The position numbers were made by a program, and so were the translations under genes. Of a stretch of DNA of 64,000 bases, positions 21,170-32,801 are shown one piece after another (position 1 is the stretch's first letter; every line of letters starts with the position of its first letter). Source of the stretch: Metallyticus violacea (Eukaryota; Arthropoda; Insecta; Mantodea; Metallyticidae); NCBI GenBank assembly GCA_030762175.1, contig CM060831.1, forward strand, positions 994,501 through 1,058,500, given 5' to 3'. The notes below the pieces were generated by a model. That model was not told the DNA's origin. It saw only the letters and a program-made list of their open reading frames with translations, and ran no database searches.

Positions 21170-21700
21170 GCGCATTGATAATTGAAAAGTTGTACATGAG
21201 ACGTGTGGGTTCCACGACAGATTATTTCCGAACATTCCGAGGACTGCTGATGAAACATGGCTACGTCATTTCGATCCTGAGAGCAAACAGCAAAACTCTG
21301 CGTGGACAACAGTGGTTGCTTCTGCTAGGAAAGTTATGGTCATCTCATTTTTCAATATGCAAGGAATGGTTTACCAACATGTCGTACGTGCCTGCGCCCA
21401 AAAAGTAAACGAGAAATACTAGAGAGATTTTCTGAAAACTCTGCAAAAATCAACATGAATTTTCCGTACAGTTCAGATTTAGCCCTTTTATCCGTTTTCC
21501 CAAATTGAAGAAATACCTTCGTGGTAGGCACCAGAAGCAGTGGTGTCGATTCGGACCCGTCAAAAATGTTTTCCAGCATATATTTTGAAAATGTGAACAG
21601 TGCATAGTTTTCAACGAGGACTATTTTGAGAAATATGATCACAATTGTGAGGATAAAGATCAAAGAAAGATATAATACTTCTTTATTGTATACATTCATC
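21170..21700 (+). mobile_element. Mariner-family transposase remnant
   Basis: Frames read A-D-E-T-W-L-R-H-F-D-P-E-S-K-Q-Q (GDETW block with Gly replaced) near 21235-21285, then S-A-R-K-V-M-V-I-S-F-F and M-V-Y-Q-H-V-V. After frameshifts comes Y-S-S-D-L-A near 21470, a decayed P-P-Y-S-P-D-L-A block, then K-Y-L-R-G-R and E-D-Y-F-E-K-Y near the C-terminus. The N-terminal helix-turn-helix part is missing. This is a different mariner lineage from 12132-13276, judged by the residues around each block. Confidence 0.8.
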
Positions 21701-21964
21701 TAGTGCTATTTCTTGATCGGTCTTCGGAAGCGATTATCTAAAGAAAGGAAAATGAGGTAATCTGATGGTGCTCTACATCACCTTAACTACAATTATCATA
21801 CAAAAGAACAACATTCTTGCAGATTCTATAGTTTTAGCGGATTCAGGGGGAATTTCGGATGGAAACTGTCTTCAAATCTCCATCGATCGTACCTACTAAG
21901 TACCAAAAATGACGATGAAAGAAAAAATATAAATATACCATTTAAATAAAATAAGTAAAATATT

Positions 21965-22658
21965 TTCTGAAAATTAAGGAAATCTGACCTTTTGGAGTAG
22001 GGGTATACTTGAAAAACGAAATTTAAAAAGCGAGCTTGCGTTTAATTTTCTCCTTTTGTTTTAAAATAAATGTACAAATTAATTCAGCATATAAACTGTA
22101 TTTAACAAAAGCATTTTCGTGAAGATATCAATATGAAATATTAATCTAACATGTGTTTGAGAATTATATTTGTTTTATTGAAGCATATGGACATCACCTT
22201 CTTAAATACATAATGTAACTCGAAACTTTCTGCTATTTCCCTCCATTTAAATTAATGTAAAGATGATATCGAGGGCTCAGTTCAAAACATGGTTACAGTG
22301 TAGCTTTCTCTATCAGGGGTTATATATTTCAATAGTATACTATTAATGTATGTGGTTTATTCTTGATGATAATGATAACAATAATTCTAAAAATATAATT
22401 TATTTTTTGTAATACTTATATACTGAAAGAATTCTAATTTTGAAAATTAGAGTAATTTCAACATAGACATTTATTTTCAAGTGACTTTTAAAGGAAAAAA
22501 CAGACAAATCTAGATAAGTAATGTATTATAGTTCAGTTTTTCTTTTATTAATTAGCTTTAATGTTTGACATGTTAATACCACACAGTAATGTTATTTCAT
22601 TAAATTTAGACTTTTAATTTTTTTTTTAAGTTATTCTACTATGAGAAATTCGCTTAGT
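21965..22658 (-). repeat. Solo arm of dispersed repeat E
   Basis: In reverse complement it aligns over nearly its whole length with 42864-43740 and, directly, with 45430-46042 (for example AAATTAATTCAGCATATAAA and GTGTTTGAGAATTATATTTG). Its outer end is AACTAAGCGAATTTCTCA (minus strand, near 22640-22658). The inner end also includes part of one D unit. No second arm is adjacent in inverted orientation. Confidence 0.88.
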
Positions 22659-23889
22659 TCACACATTTTCTTCCTGATGGACTTATCAGCTTTTCATGAA
22701 ACTGGTTAGAGTAGACAACGGCATTGATTATTTCGCTGGCTGGTAGCAGGTAACATGCACATAGCGTAACCTACTTTTAGTGCAGTAGCAGTTTCGGTAG
22801 TTTGTGCTACCAATCAGTGGTGACGGCTTCTCGTCGCATCTCATGCCACTGTCAACTCCTGTGAAACACAGCGAAGGAGTTTGTACATTTTTCATAGCTG
22901 AAATAGGTGGAGCGTATGGTGACGTTAAATTGTTGTGCAACGTTGTCACGTGTCTGGATTTTGTCAACGCAAAGATAGCTACGTTATTGTTGCTCTTCCT
23001 ATCAACGTTTCGTTACCTTGCTGTTCATTCACAGCATCAGCACCAATTTAAGTTCATTGAGCAAACAAGCTCGTATGAGCATCTCCGGGTGCTCCTCTCG
23101 GAATATTGGCTAACACTGTAGCTCTCGTGAACAATCCGTACCTGCAGTAACTCTATTTGTTGTGCATTTAATTATTGGCAACGCTTGAAGTTTAAGTGAT
23201 CTTTTTATTCAGCTGTAAATGCTGAACATGAGCGTGTAGTCTGTGAAGTATAAACTTTTCTTGCCGTTTGCAAACAATTAAATGTCGAAGGGGGTAAATC
23301 TACTAGGACTCAAGTAGAATACATTGATCTAATTGTTAAATCCAGCCAGGCACACGACTGGTTCGTTCTTCATCCAAATGAAGAGCTAGACGTGAGCGGC
23401 ATATTGCTAACCCGGGGTATTGCAGGCTGTTAACACCTGTCAAACAGTTGGTTAACCGCTCAATTAGGAAGCCACAAGACCAGTGTAAGTTACCATACAT
23501 GGTCTTGGAACCTGTTACTCTCTCCTAAATATGCGCCAGTCTCTTGTCTCATTTAACAAATCACCTGATAGCTTCAAACTGCCGTGCACAAAACCGCTAC
23601 CCATGCAGTCTACTAATATGTCAGGGAATGTTATCTGCGTACTCAAATTTTCAGAGCGATGATTAGTGCTGACATGTCGTCTGAAACCGAATGGTACCAC
23701 GAAAACAGCTGAACGAGAAGCTTTAGCGTTCACATTCCTGGTAAATAAAATGGATGCGGTAGTAGACCATCACTGTAGGCTGCAAATATATATTTAAATG
23801 TCTGTTGTGTTTTACTTTATCTTAAATATGTGTAAAATGTTATATTTAACGGCCATTATAACACAGCAATAGGACAATAGACAAGCCAT
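22659..23889. other. Unassigned sequence
   Basis: A 105-codon open frame at 22804-23121 (+), with an overlapping antisense frame, matches nothing I recognise. No splice or repeat evidence. Confidence 0.45.
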
Positions 23890-25200
23890 AACATCATCAA
23901 AAAAGAGAGAACATTTTGAAAACTAAAAAATCGAAAATCACGTGGTCCTGATGATATTGCTACGGATGTCTTGAAGCAGGAGGGCAGTTTAGCATTTCGT
24001 ATCTTATGTGCTTAGGGGAAGTCCGCTGTCGTAGTCCTCTATTTTAAAACTTACAGGCCGTTAGTCTCGCATCTGTAGTATGTAAAGACATGGAACATTT
24101 GATAGGACAATATATTTCTAGTGTCCTTAATTACAAAGATGGTTCTATGCCGGTTTCAGGGAAGGAATTTCTTGCGATAAGCAAATTATTTCATTAGTTC
24201 AGGACCTAGCTGAAAAGATAGATGTAGGAAACAGCATTGATGCAGTAGTAATTGATTTTTCGAAACTTTTTATTTAGTGCCACATAACTGATTTGTAGTA
24301 AATACTAGAAATAGATAAAGTAGTTGTACTTTGGATTTAAAAAAAATTAAGAAGAGAAATCCCAGAGAATCAGAGTAAGTCGGGAAATGCGACGCCAGGA
24401 GCTCCACAAGGGAGCGTTCTTGACCCACTATTGTTAATTATTTACACTAACGACCTTTCCTTAAATATAAAGTAAAAAGTACGATTATTTGTGGACGATT
24501 GTATTGTTTATAGAAAAATTAATGACAGATTAGATGTGAACATTTTACAAAGCGATCTTGATAATATTTCAATTTTCCACTTAAACATAAATGAAAACAA
24601 ATGGTTCTAAGTCAATAATATAGCGTGAAAGTCGAGAAGAAATTGGTCTTAATTATAAACTGGATGAAGCAGGACTTCCCGAGGAAAACTACTGTAAATA
24701 CTTAGGAGTTTACTAAACTTGAAAGGGAGGAACATAATTGAGGAAAACATGAAGAGGGTTATAGGTAGTTATGATAATACTAAAACACCGGTCCAAAGTG
24801 GAAGGAAATAACTAAATAAATAGTTTGGGCCTTAATGCAGTATGGATTTATAAAGAATATATCAAACAAATATCCTAGAAAAAATTCAGCATAGGGCAGA
24901 AAAATTTGTAAATGGTAAAAAATAACATGGGGACAAAAATTTTAAAGCATTAGGATAACGTCATTATAGAGAACAAAATGAATGAAGAGATATCACAACT
25001 AGGTTCGAAAAACCAAAATACTACGGTAGGAACGATCATATTTTTTAAAATCGGAGAAAGGGTGTAGATAAATAAAACTATAAATGACTGGAATAATTAC
25101 CTGCAGTTGTCTTTCCCTGACAAGATTGGAAAGTAACCCCAAATTGTACCTGTATAAATATTTCATTGATATGAATGTCATTCGTGTTCAAATTTTCCCA
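23890..25200 (+). mobile_element. Non-LTR retrotransposon reverse transcriptase, heavily decayed
   Basis: In order across shifting frames: a P-D-D-I-A-T-D-V-L-K block (about 23945), Y-R-P followed by V-S-L/A-S-V-V-C-K (about 24055), G-F-R-E-G-I-S-C-D-K-Q-I, D-A-V-V-I-D-F-S-K, G-A-P-Q-G-S-V-L-D-P-L-L (about 24400) and R-L-F-V-D-D-C-I-V-Y (about 24485), then I-L-E-K-I-Q-H-R-A-E-K-F-V (about 24865). These are the RT fingers and palm and the thumb/C-terminal region of LINE ORF2 proteins of the jockey/CR1 type. The endonuclease is missing. Many stops and frameshifts make it non-functional. Confidence 0.85.
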
Positions 25201-25301
25201 ATTGATTAGCTTCTCTTTACTTGTTTATATTATTTTCAAGCTGATAGGTGTCTAGGCCTAAATATGCTGAATTATATTTCATATAGCTAATTGTTTTATA
25301 A

Positions 25302-25480
25302 ATGTATTTAATTAAGTTAATATGTGTAAAATTAATTTGAACAATTAATTTGACGCATTTAACTAGATTACATGTTTAGTTGGGTGAAATGTATTTAATT
25401 AAGTTAACGGTATTAAACATGTGTAAAATTAAATCGACAAGTATTTAAATCAGATTATTTATTTAATTAAGTTAACCGGT
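25302..25480. repeat. Short degenerate AT-rich tandem repeat
   Basis: The word ATTTAATTAAGTTAA recurs at about 25305, 25392 and 25464 with related sequence between (GTGTAAAATTAA). The spacing is irregular, about 70-87 bp. A T-run of about 24 follows at 25481-25504. Confidence 0.6.
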
Positions 25481-25724
25481 TTTTTTTTTTTTTTTTTTTT
25501 TTTTAAGTATTTTGCAGTAAATTGTATTTTTTATTCTTCTTCAATTCCACCCAATCGCAGTTAATAAATATACACATAATTAAAAACTCCCTTGGATTTG
25601 TTTCAGTCAGCTTTGAACTGTTAAGCTGTAGAAGAAATATTTTAGTGCAACTTTTTTAATATGAGCTAAATTACTTATTTCTTTTCTTTGGTGATGGTTA
25701 CGATTAAAAGATATAAGGGCAATC

Positions 25725-26340
25725 TACGAGGGTCACTGTTTATTTTTTGGGATTTAAAGAAACTATGACAAACGTGTTTTCTATTGGCAGTACTTCATTG
25801 TTGTAGCTGCAGCAAAGCGTCTATCTGTCTGATGTTCTAAGATGGACGTGACTGTGAAACCTTGCACAAATATCTTTCTGTCGTTTGGTTCCTCACAACT
25901 TCACTAGAGTGCAATGGTGTCAGGAAATGCTTCATCATTTCGACAATGGCAGCTCCCATTATGTGCACTATGACAAAAGGTGGATTTACCGATAAGTCAC
26001 TGAATCGAAAAGACAATCCGCAATCTGGGCCTTCCCCGAAGTGGTGCACCACAGATTTCCTCCCTCCCCAGAGTCTTCAACAGAAAGAAGACCAAAGGAA
26101 TGTTGTTTCACCATGGCAATATGTACAACCGCTTTGAAAACAACGGAATTTCTACAGAAGCGGGAGCAACCACCGTACAGTTCGGGTCTGGCTCCCTGTG
26201 ATATTTTTCCGTTTTGAACTGCCAAGTAAAAACTGAGGAGCCATTAGTTTGGGAATCCGGAAGAAGTTGTTGCGTTTTAAGAAGAGGAGATTGGTGCCAT
26301 GATTCGTTCCTGAGGATGCAACTTTATATCGAAAATGAAT
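25725..26340 (+). mobile_element. Mariner-like remnant
   Basis: The left end TACGAGGGTCACTGTTTA resembles mariner termini. Frames then give H-H-F-D-N-G-S-S-H-Y and Y-D-K-R-W-I-Y-R followed by T-E-S-K-R-Q-S (a decayed GDESW block). After frameshifts comes R-E-Q-P-P-Y-S-S-G-L-A-P, a decayed catalytic block in which Pro-Asp is replaced. No matching right terminus was seen. Short and strongly rearranged. Confidence 0.62.
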
Positions 26341-26950
26341 AAGTGAACAAACGAACGAATGAGTAGGTGAGATATTTAGTAGACTCCTGAAAATTAAATT
26401 GCTACCTCATATAAATATATTTACATGACCTTGCCGATTATTTCCACCATTCTGCATCAACATTATATACTGATAAAAATTCTGCTGGAACTCCTAGCGC
26501 GTTTCAAATCTCTTAACACTGAACGAGATATAAGCCCAAACCAAGCGCCAGCGGTCAGCTTGTGTCATTCCAGATGAGCAGTCTCTAAATAAAGTGAGGA
26601 GACAAGAAACGTAGGGAAGAAAACGGTGACTACTTATGAACAATGTAGGAAACAAGAGGGCAGTTAATACAAAGGGTCTGTCTAGATGTTCTGCAAGAAA
26701 TTACCAAAGACAGGGTTTTGAGACATTTTGTTTCATTTCGACCAAGCCTCCACTCAAAGATCTCTTTTCTCAAAACGACATCTGATTGTTCACGGTCCTG
26801 ACGGTTCCCAAACGTATTTCAGTTCTATATGCTTGGCGCAATGTTTTCTGATTGGTTCCAGCGACAAGGATTTTGACAAAACTCAACAGTTTGGCAATTT
26901 ATGTATCTTGTAATCTGATGATTTAACTCCAGTTAAAACAAAAGTTCGTA

Positions 26951-27720
26951 ACGCAGGAGATGCGTAAACTAAGCAAATTCCTCAGCAAATTGAATAACTT
27001 TAAAAATGAATATAAAATCATAATCATGACCTTATTAATTAATGAAATGAAATAAGTTATGGTATTACTGTGTGGTTTTAGAGGAACAAAATTAGAATTC
27101 TTGCAATCTACAAAAGAGAAACATTGTTATTATTATTACTATTATTATTATTATTATTATTATTATCATCATCATCATCATCGAGATTAAACCACAAAAT
27201 TCATGGTATACTATTAATTAAATGAAATATATGACCACTGATAGACAAAAGTTATGCTGTGTGGATATTTATACATGTTTTTAAATGTAACCATGTTTAT
27301 GAACTAAGCCCTTGATATCTTTACATTTACTAAAAATAGAGAAAATTAACAGAAAGTTTCCAGTTACATTGTGTATTTAAGATGTTCATATGTTTCAATA
27401 AAACAAAAACATGTTACTATTTGAAAACAATTGTATTGTACTAAGTATATATACATAATCAATAATTAAATCGAAATTTTCATAGTTTTTCAGTGGTTTC
27501 AAAATTTAATTGGAATGTTATTGTAGTAAAAACATGTAACGCAAACGTTTTCTGACGGTTATTACAGAGCGCTCTTACATAAAAATATAATTATCAAACA
27601 CTTATTATTCTTATTTTGTTTCAATGACCTATAACGAGTTTCGTTGAAATGTAGTAAAAATTGCGGCCGCCAGAGCGTTAAAAATGTTTTTCGTTATCAT
27701 TTTCGGTGCCTAGTAGGTAG
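26951..27720 (+). repeat. Solo arm of dispersed repeat E with one D unit
   Basis: It aligns with 42864-43500 throughout, including the starting palindrome-like ACGCAGGAGATGCGT, ACTAAGCAAATTCCTCAGCA, an internal (TTA)n(TCA)n microsatellite at 27128-27181, and AACAAAAACATGTTACTATT. The inner end (about 27620-27700) contains a single D unit with CGAGTTTCGTTGAAATG and CCAGAGCGTTAAAAATG. Confidence 0.9.
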
Positions 27721-28629
27721 AATTGAACATCTTTTCTAAAACCGTTTCATGCGTACAGCCGCAAAAGGAGGCTGTCTATAATAATAGAAATCACTGAAAT
27801 ATGAAGTGAATCTAAATTTAACCGGCGGAGTGTCTTTGTATAGAATATACAGATATTTCACACTGGGGTAATTACCGGAACAAGCCTGGGGGGCCTAAAT
27901 GTCAATGACGACCACAATTACTAATAATGAACCTCCATCACAAAAACTAAAAAGGATGTTTGTGAACAGGAAGAACCAGATGTTCTTTTATTGTTTATAA
28001 GCATCCATTTAGCACATAGTCAAATTATGCAAGACGGATTTACAGGAAATTCTGCACGTCGATCCTCCACTATATATATATTGTATTCGTCTTTTCTTTT
28101 TATAACGAAACTATGTGGTCAAAAGACACATTTCTCTGCTCTGGTATTGTGTTATCAAACAGCCTCCCGTAATGAACAACGATTAAGGTTCTTGTTTCTC
28201 CGAAATGCGTCACCTGCAGACATGTACTGGCTCGATTACATTTTAAAACATGTTTTAGAGAACTTTTTCGAGCGGTACCGTTACATCTCAGGTATCCGTT
28301 GCTAGTAAGCGATCTAATCCATAGAAATGAGTAGAAAACGCCGACTTGCATAATGCTGAGGATCATAGGTCAGCGAACCAGCTAACTGTCAAAGCTGGAT
28401 AATGAAGTGTTTATACAGCTGAAACCTACCTGCAGGTCAATTTGTTATGTTTGATCATCAGTAAGGTTTACAGTTATTAGACACCAATTTCAAGGTTCAG
28501 ATACTTTCAAATGTCTAAAGGTATTTGATTCAACATTACAACAAAGAGATTCCAATTTGCAACTTCCAATTCCAATACCACTCTTAGTTTAGCAGTTGTT
28601 AATAAACTTAAGGCATTACAATAAAAAAT
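27721..28629. other. Unassigned sequence
   Basis: Overlapping sense and antisense open frames (27991-28305 +, 28100-28366 -) are not recognised. Confidence 0.45.
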
Positions 28630-28922
28630 TCAGGACCTGATGATCTACTAGTAACCATACATGCCAAGTAGGCCCAAGATCGCGAATTCAATCCTGATCA
28701 GAGTCGATGGATTTTTAAGGGCAAAAAACCCTAAATATGGCTTCCTTCGGAAGAGAAGTAAAGCCGTGGGTTCCATGTCGTAGATTTACGGCATGTAAAA
28801 GAAAACCTCAAGCCTGGAAGAGGAAACCTCTGGATAAAACTTATAGACGTTTCACGCCCTGAACTGAAAAGGGACACTGAATACCTGAGATGTTAAAGAG
28901 CGTTCGTAAATAAAACAAATAA
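28630..28922 (+). mobile_element. SINE-A, full length but diverged
   Basis: The head AGGACCTGATGATCTACTAG shows decayed box A, and the box-B position reads GAATTCAATCC. The body (GGAAGAGAAGTAAAGCCGTG and so on) and 3' end (TGAGATGTTAAAGAGCGTTC) are complete, with an A-rich tail. Confidence 0.9.
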
Positions 28923-28957
28923 AGAGATCGACAATTCATTGTCCACAAAGAAAAATA

Positions 28958-29095
28958 ACGAAGTTTTATGACAATAAAGTAACTGAAAAATCAGTATTAA
29001 GAAAAAATAATGAACTTTTATGACGATAACATAATTGATTAGCAAATATGACGAAGTTTTATGATAATAAAGTAACTGATAAGTGAGTAAAAATT
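28958..29095. repeat. Three-copy degenerate tandem repeat, about 45-55 bp
   Basis: ACGAAGTTTTATGA-CAATAAAGTAACTGA and its variants occur three times (about 28960, 29010 and 29052) just after the SINE-A. Confidence 0.65.
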
Positions 29096-29254
29096 ATGTT
29101 GTAAAAATTATCCATAGAATATCTTCAGACCTGCTTCGCGAGTAGGAAAGTCCGATTTTTTAAAACTCATCATCACTGTTTTAGCTCTATAGAAATTTCT
29201 GACCGCCTCCATGATTCAGTGTTAATAGTGTATATCCTGCTAAGGGACTACAGG

Positions 29255-29410
29255 CAAGTAGAAATTACAATTTGGGAAAGAATTTCTTTTAAGGAAGGAA
29301 ACGTCCCAGGCCTTAGGGTACCACCCCAGCTTTTGGTATTTATGAGAACCGAAGAAAACCTGATTGAAAACACCAGTCAGGGAGGACGCTGCGCCTGTAC
29401 CTCGGCCACT
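29255..29410 (-). mobile_element. SINE-B body fragment
   Basis: TTTGGGAAAGAATTTCTTTT, AAGGAAGGAAACGTCCCAGG and CAGTCAGGGAGGACG are the reverse complement of the SINE-B body. At 29203-29230 a possible SINE-B 3' tail piece (GACCGCCTCCATGATTCAG) lies in the opposite orientation, which suggests a rearrangement. The head is mostly lost. Confidence 0.75.
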
Positions 29411-29424
29411 ATTACCAGATTCTA

Positions 29425-29640
29425 TGGCTTTTTTTTTTTTTTTTCAGACATAAAAATTCAAAGTGTGGCTTCCTTTGGAACAGTAATAAAGCCGTGGATC
29501 CCGTGTAGTAGATTTTGGCACGTAAAAGAACCTTAAGCCTGAAAGAAGAGACCTCCGATCAAGATTTACGGCCGTTTCATCCACTGAACTGAATGGGACA
29601 CTTAATGACCTGAGATGTTAAACAGCGTCCTTAAATAAAG
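29425..29640 (+). mobile_element. SINE-A, 5'-truncated, with (AAT)n tail
   Basis: It starts at a T-run equivalent to the GGATTTTTTCGGG region, then runs through AATAAAGCCGTGGATCCCGT and TGACCTGAGATGTTAAACAG to the end. It is followed directly by the microsatellite at 29641-29695. Confidence 0.88.
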
Positions 29641-29642
29641 CA

Positions 29643-29695
<53 letters not shown>
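29641..29695. repeat. (AAT)n microsatellite at a SINE-A 3' end
   Basis: About 17 AAT units begin within a few bases of the SINE-A end. Confidence 0.97.
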
Positions 29696-29697
<2 letters not shown>

Positions 29698-29699
29698 TT

Positions 29700-30869
29700 A
29701 ATAACGCTTACTGATATAGACCGCTCTACATTTTTCAAAACTATTGCGGTGTAGTTTATTAAGCAGGATCGTGGAAAAATACTTAACCTTGTAAAATCTG
29801 CCAGTGACACAATATCAAAACGATTTAATAGGCATAATATTACATTCACTTTTTCTTAAAGATGATAGAAATGCGTGAGCTAATTTTAACCAGGTAAGAC
29901 GGTCTATAAACACTGACTCTATTTAGAAACAGGAAAATACAGAATAAAATTTGATTGCTTTGGTTTATATTACACCTTGCATTGTGTATGAGATTTCATC
30001 AGCTGCCGAAACACCAAGGGGGAGGTGGTTTCATGTTCTTTGTCATCTTTATACATCCATTAGGCAGTTGCGGTTGGTGTTGTGGCCTTCTTCACCATTC
30101 ATTCTCTTCGTGCATCGGACGTGACCTGGTCAGCTGAAGAAAGTGAGGAAACCCTCATCAGAATAATTTCCGGTCCTAATACTCCACACCGACAATCGGT
30201 CACAGCGCTCATTTCTGTTTCGGCGAGCACCTGATGATTAGGTGGACCAATGATGCTGCAACTGTAGTAAGCCCTGCAGGCAAAGCAATCAACTTCCCCA
30301 AGTCATTCCGCAGCTCTCACAGCTGCTGTAGCAACATCTGAGTTTTTGTGAAGTAGGAAACTAACGCATTTTCTTCTACTTATCTCAAATCGAGTCGTTT
30401 ATATCTTCATTGCAAACGAATCCTTTATTATTTATTTTCAATGTACGAATAAAAGTATTGCGTTCTGAAAACAAATGGTATCAATATTAGAAAGCAAAAC
30501 CATTCTAATAAACGCGTCGTTATTTATTAGAATATTGCTAAGTTTTCGAAGTTATTTTGTGTTCATGAAATTCAACACGTATACCAGGAACCAAATTCAA
30601 TGCGTAATTTTGCGGTGCAAGGGTCAAAAGAACAACACTAGTGATTTCTTGTATGTAGTATTTAGAATTAGATATTTACCGGAGAAAAAAAAGTTCAACC
30701 TATTCAATGTATTGTTTAAAATAATGTTGTTAAGGTTAAAGTATACTGGTACTCCATACTCAGACTTTAATCAGTAAAAGTTGTTAATTTACCAAATTTA
30801 ACTAATTTCTGATTGTTTTAGTGTGAAGGTTGTACTTGTTTAGCTAAATACAGTTCTTTAATGTTTGGA
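29700..30869. other. Unassigned sequence
   Basis: A 100-codon AT-rich open frame at 30475-30777 (+) has no recognisable feature. Nothing else is supported. Confidence 0.45.
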
Positions 30870-32420
30870 TTAAACTAAATTAATTTTAATTTTAAATCGG
30901 AATCAACATTCAAATTATTTCTGTACTTATTTTTCATATAAATTAGAGAAGAAAATCCAGATTCACAAACGTAATTAGCAACAAACAGCTTTTTCTTGAG
31001 AGCCAGAAGTCTGTTAAATATCATTTGCCTGGGACTTCTGTCACAATTTGTCTCTCTCAGAAGGACTTAAGGGTTTAGCAATAGAAAACGGGTCTCCCTA
31101 ATATTCACTGCCAGTTCAGAATGAAGGAGAATTTTATTTTCACTTAAGAAAGCATCCAACAATGCAAAGAAGAGGTTGTTGCATGATTGATTTCTGTTAT
31201 CATAGAACTTGGTTTTTCTTAAGAGCCGCAAATTAATCTGTACCAAGAATATGGAAGTAAGCGCACCCTGCAAACTTTTGTTCAACTGTTTGAGATGACA
31301 AAATTCATCTGCCAAGTAAGTCAACCGGACATGTCACAGCTCATCAGTAAAATTATTGAAGTCTGCACTTCTGAAGGCTCAACACATTTCCCCTCGACTG
31401 CTACCTAAGTTCAGTGTGAAGTAAAAGAGCATCATTTCATTATACAAAATAGAAAACAATCGTGAATTCATAGCTCTGGAGTTGACAACTTTCATTTAAA
31501 ACTGTCTTTACAGCAACAGACATCGTTCTTGTGGCTCAAGTCTCGCGATGAATGCTACAATGAAAAAATTTTGCTTCTGGGATACTTCTTTAATCTTTGC
31601 AACAATGCCACTGTTTCCCAGTCATTGTATGTGCTCCATTAGAACAGACACAAACACATTCTACACCATTAATTTTTATAAATTGGTCTACATTTGTAAA
31701 AATTTCATTTGAGGTTATTCGAGCAGGCAGTGTCCACAAAACAAGAAGTATTCCTTTGCTGTTTCTCCATCTATAAATCTTACGTAAGTAAGAACATGGG
31801 TCTTGTTCATGTCAATGGTTTCATCCAACTATATGAAAAATATTGACTAGCGCGAATTCTTTCTATTAACTACTGCTTAACATTTGCAGACAAATCTAAA
31901 CTCTTCCGCATATGGTGCCATTGGATAATGAAATCACTTCAAGTTGTTTTGCTGCCTTGTCCCCCAACATTATTTTAACCATGTCTATAACTGCTGGTAA
32001 TATCGATAGTGTGAGGTTTACACTCTTTAGCTGCTCTTAAACTACTTCATAAGATGCCTTCGTATTAAGTCCTACATTTAAGTTATATGCTTTTTCTTGA
32101 TGACAGATGATTTTTTTTCTGAAAATATTCAAATGGCTTGTGTTTCAAATCACAATGTTGATGTCAAAATGACGTTTCATCGAATGGTTTGAAAGTGCTT
32201 CATGACAAATGACTCTCTGCGGTATTGAGATGGTTTCCCCTCCATCTCCAACATATGTGAAACCATATGATAAATAACTTAAGTGTTGCTTGTGTCCGGA
32301 GCTTTTTGTTGCTTTCTTATTTGCTACAATGATGTCCCCTGTTGTATGCTTTGCACCAGAAGTACAAGCTTCTGGCAGAGTGGAATTATTTTATATTCAT
32401 TTCTCCTTTTGAGCTTTTCG
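30870..32420 (-). mobile_element. hAT transposase fossil (ZBED5/SCAND3-like)
   Basis: Minus strand, from about 32300 down: Y-G-F-T-Y-V-G-D followed by P-Q-R-V-I-C-H-E-A-L-S-N (decayed zinc finger), K-H-K-P-F-E-Y-F-Q-K-K, A-A-K-E-C-K-P-H-T-I, then L-D-E-T-I-D-M-N (about 31830; the transposase Asp block), V-R-F-I-D-G-E-T-A-K-E-Y-F-L-F-C. Next come M-N-S-R-L-F, L-T-Y-L-A-D-E-F-C-H-L-K-Q-L-N (open frame 31067-31324), and the C-terminal L-L-I-T-F-V-N-L-D-F trace (about 30970). This order is that of hAT-derived proteins of the ZBED5/SCAND3/FAM200 type. Numerous stops and frameshifts make it dead. I did not find terminal inverted repeats. Confidence 0.82.
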
Positions 32421-32717
32421 AGCAGAGCCCTTTAATTAACATGTACATGTTTTGGTTTACCTTTTCTGAATCTGACAGAAACTAAATTTGAAATTTTAAC
32501 AAATAAAATGTCGCATTCAACAATAATAATGGAACTGCACTGCTTTCTTAATTGTAAACGCGTATCGCATCTAAGCAAACGACAGAGTGTTTTGCATTGT
32601 TTTCTATCAAAATATATTCGAGTTGCGTTGCCATTGTTTTAGGAATAAAATTGAACTTCCGTATTATTTTTGTACAGGTGTACGTAAACGTTTTTATGAA
32701 AGTTAAAAACATTTAAA

Positions 32718-32801
32718 ATCTCCCGGGCTGTTTTGCCGTTGTCCATGGTTTAAGTTACTACCATAGCTTTCACCAACCACTCCGGTTGGCATCTTCAGTG
32801 G
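32718..32801 (-). repeat. Left 84-bp inverted repeat of Penelope-like element, hammerhead-like core
   Basis: The reverse complement matches 34057-34140 at 79 of 84 positions. On the minus strand it contains CTGAAGA (32792-32798), a six-bp stem GCCAAC/GTTGGT, and GAAA (32768-32771), the core layout of a hammerhead ribozyme. Such motifs are known in the terminal repeats of Penelope-like elements. Confidence 0.85.
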
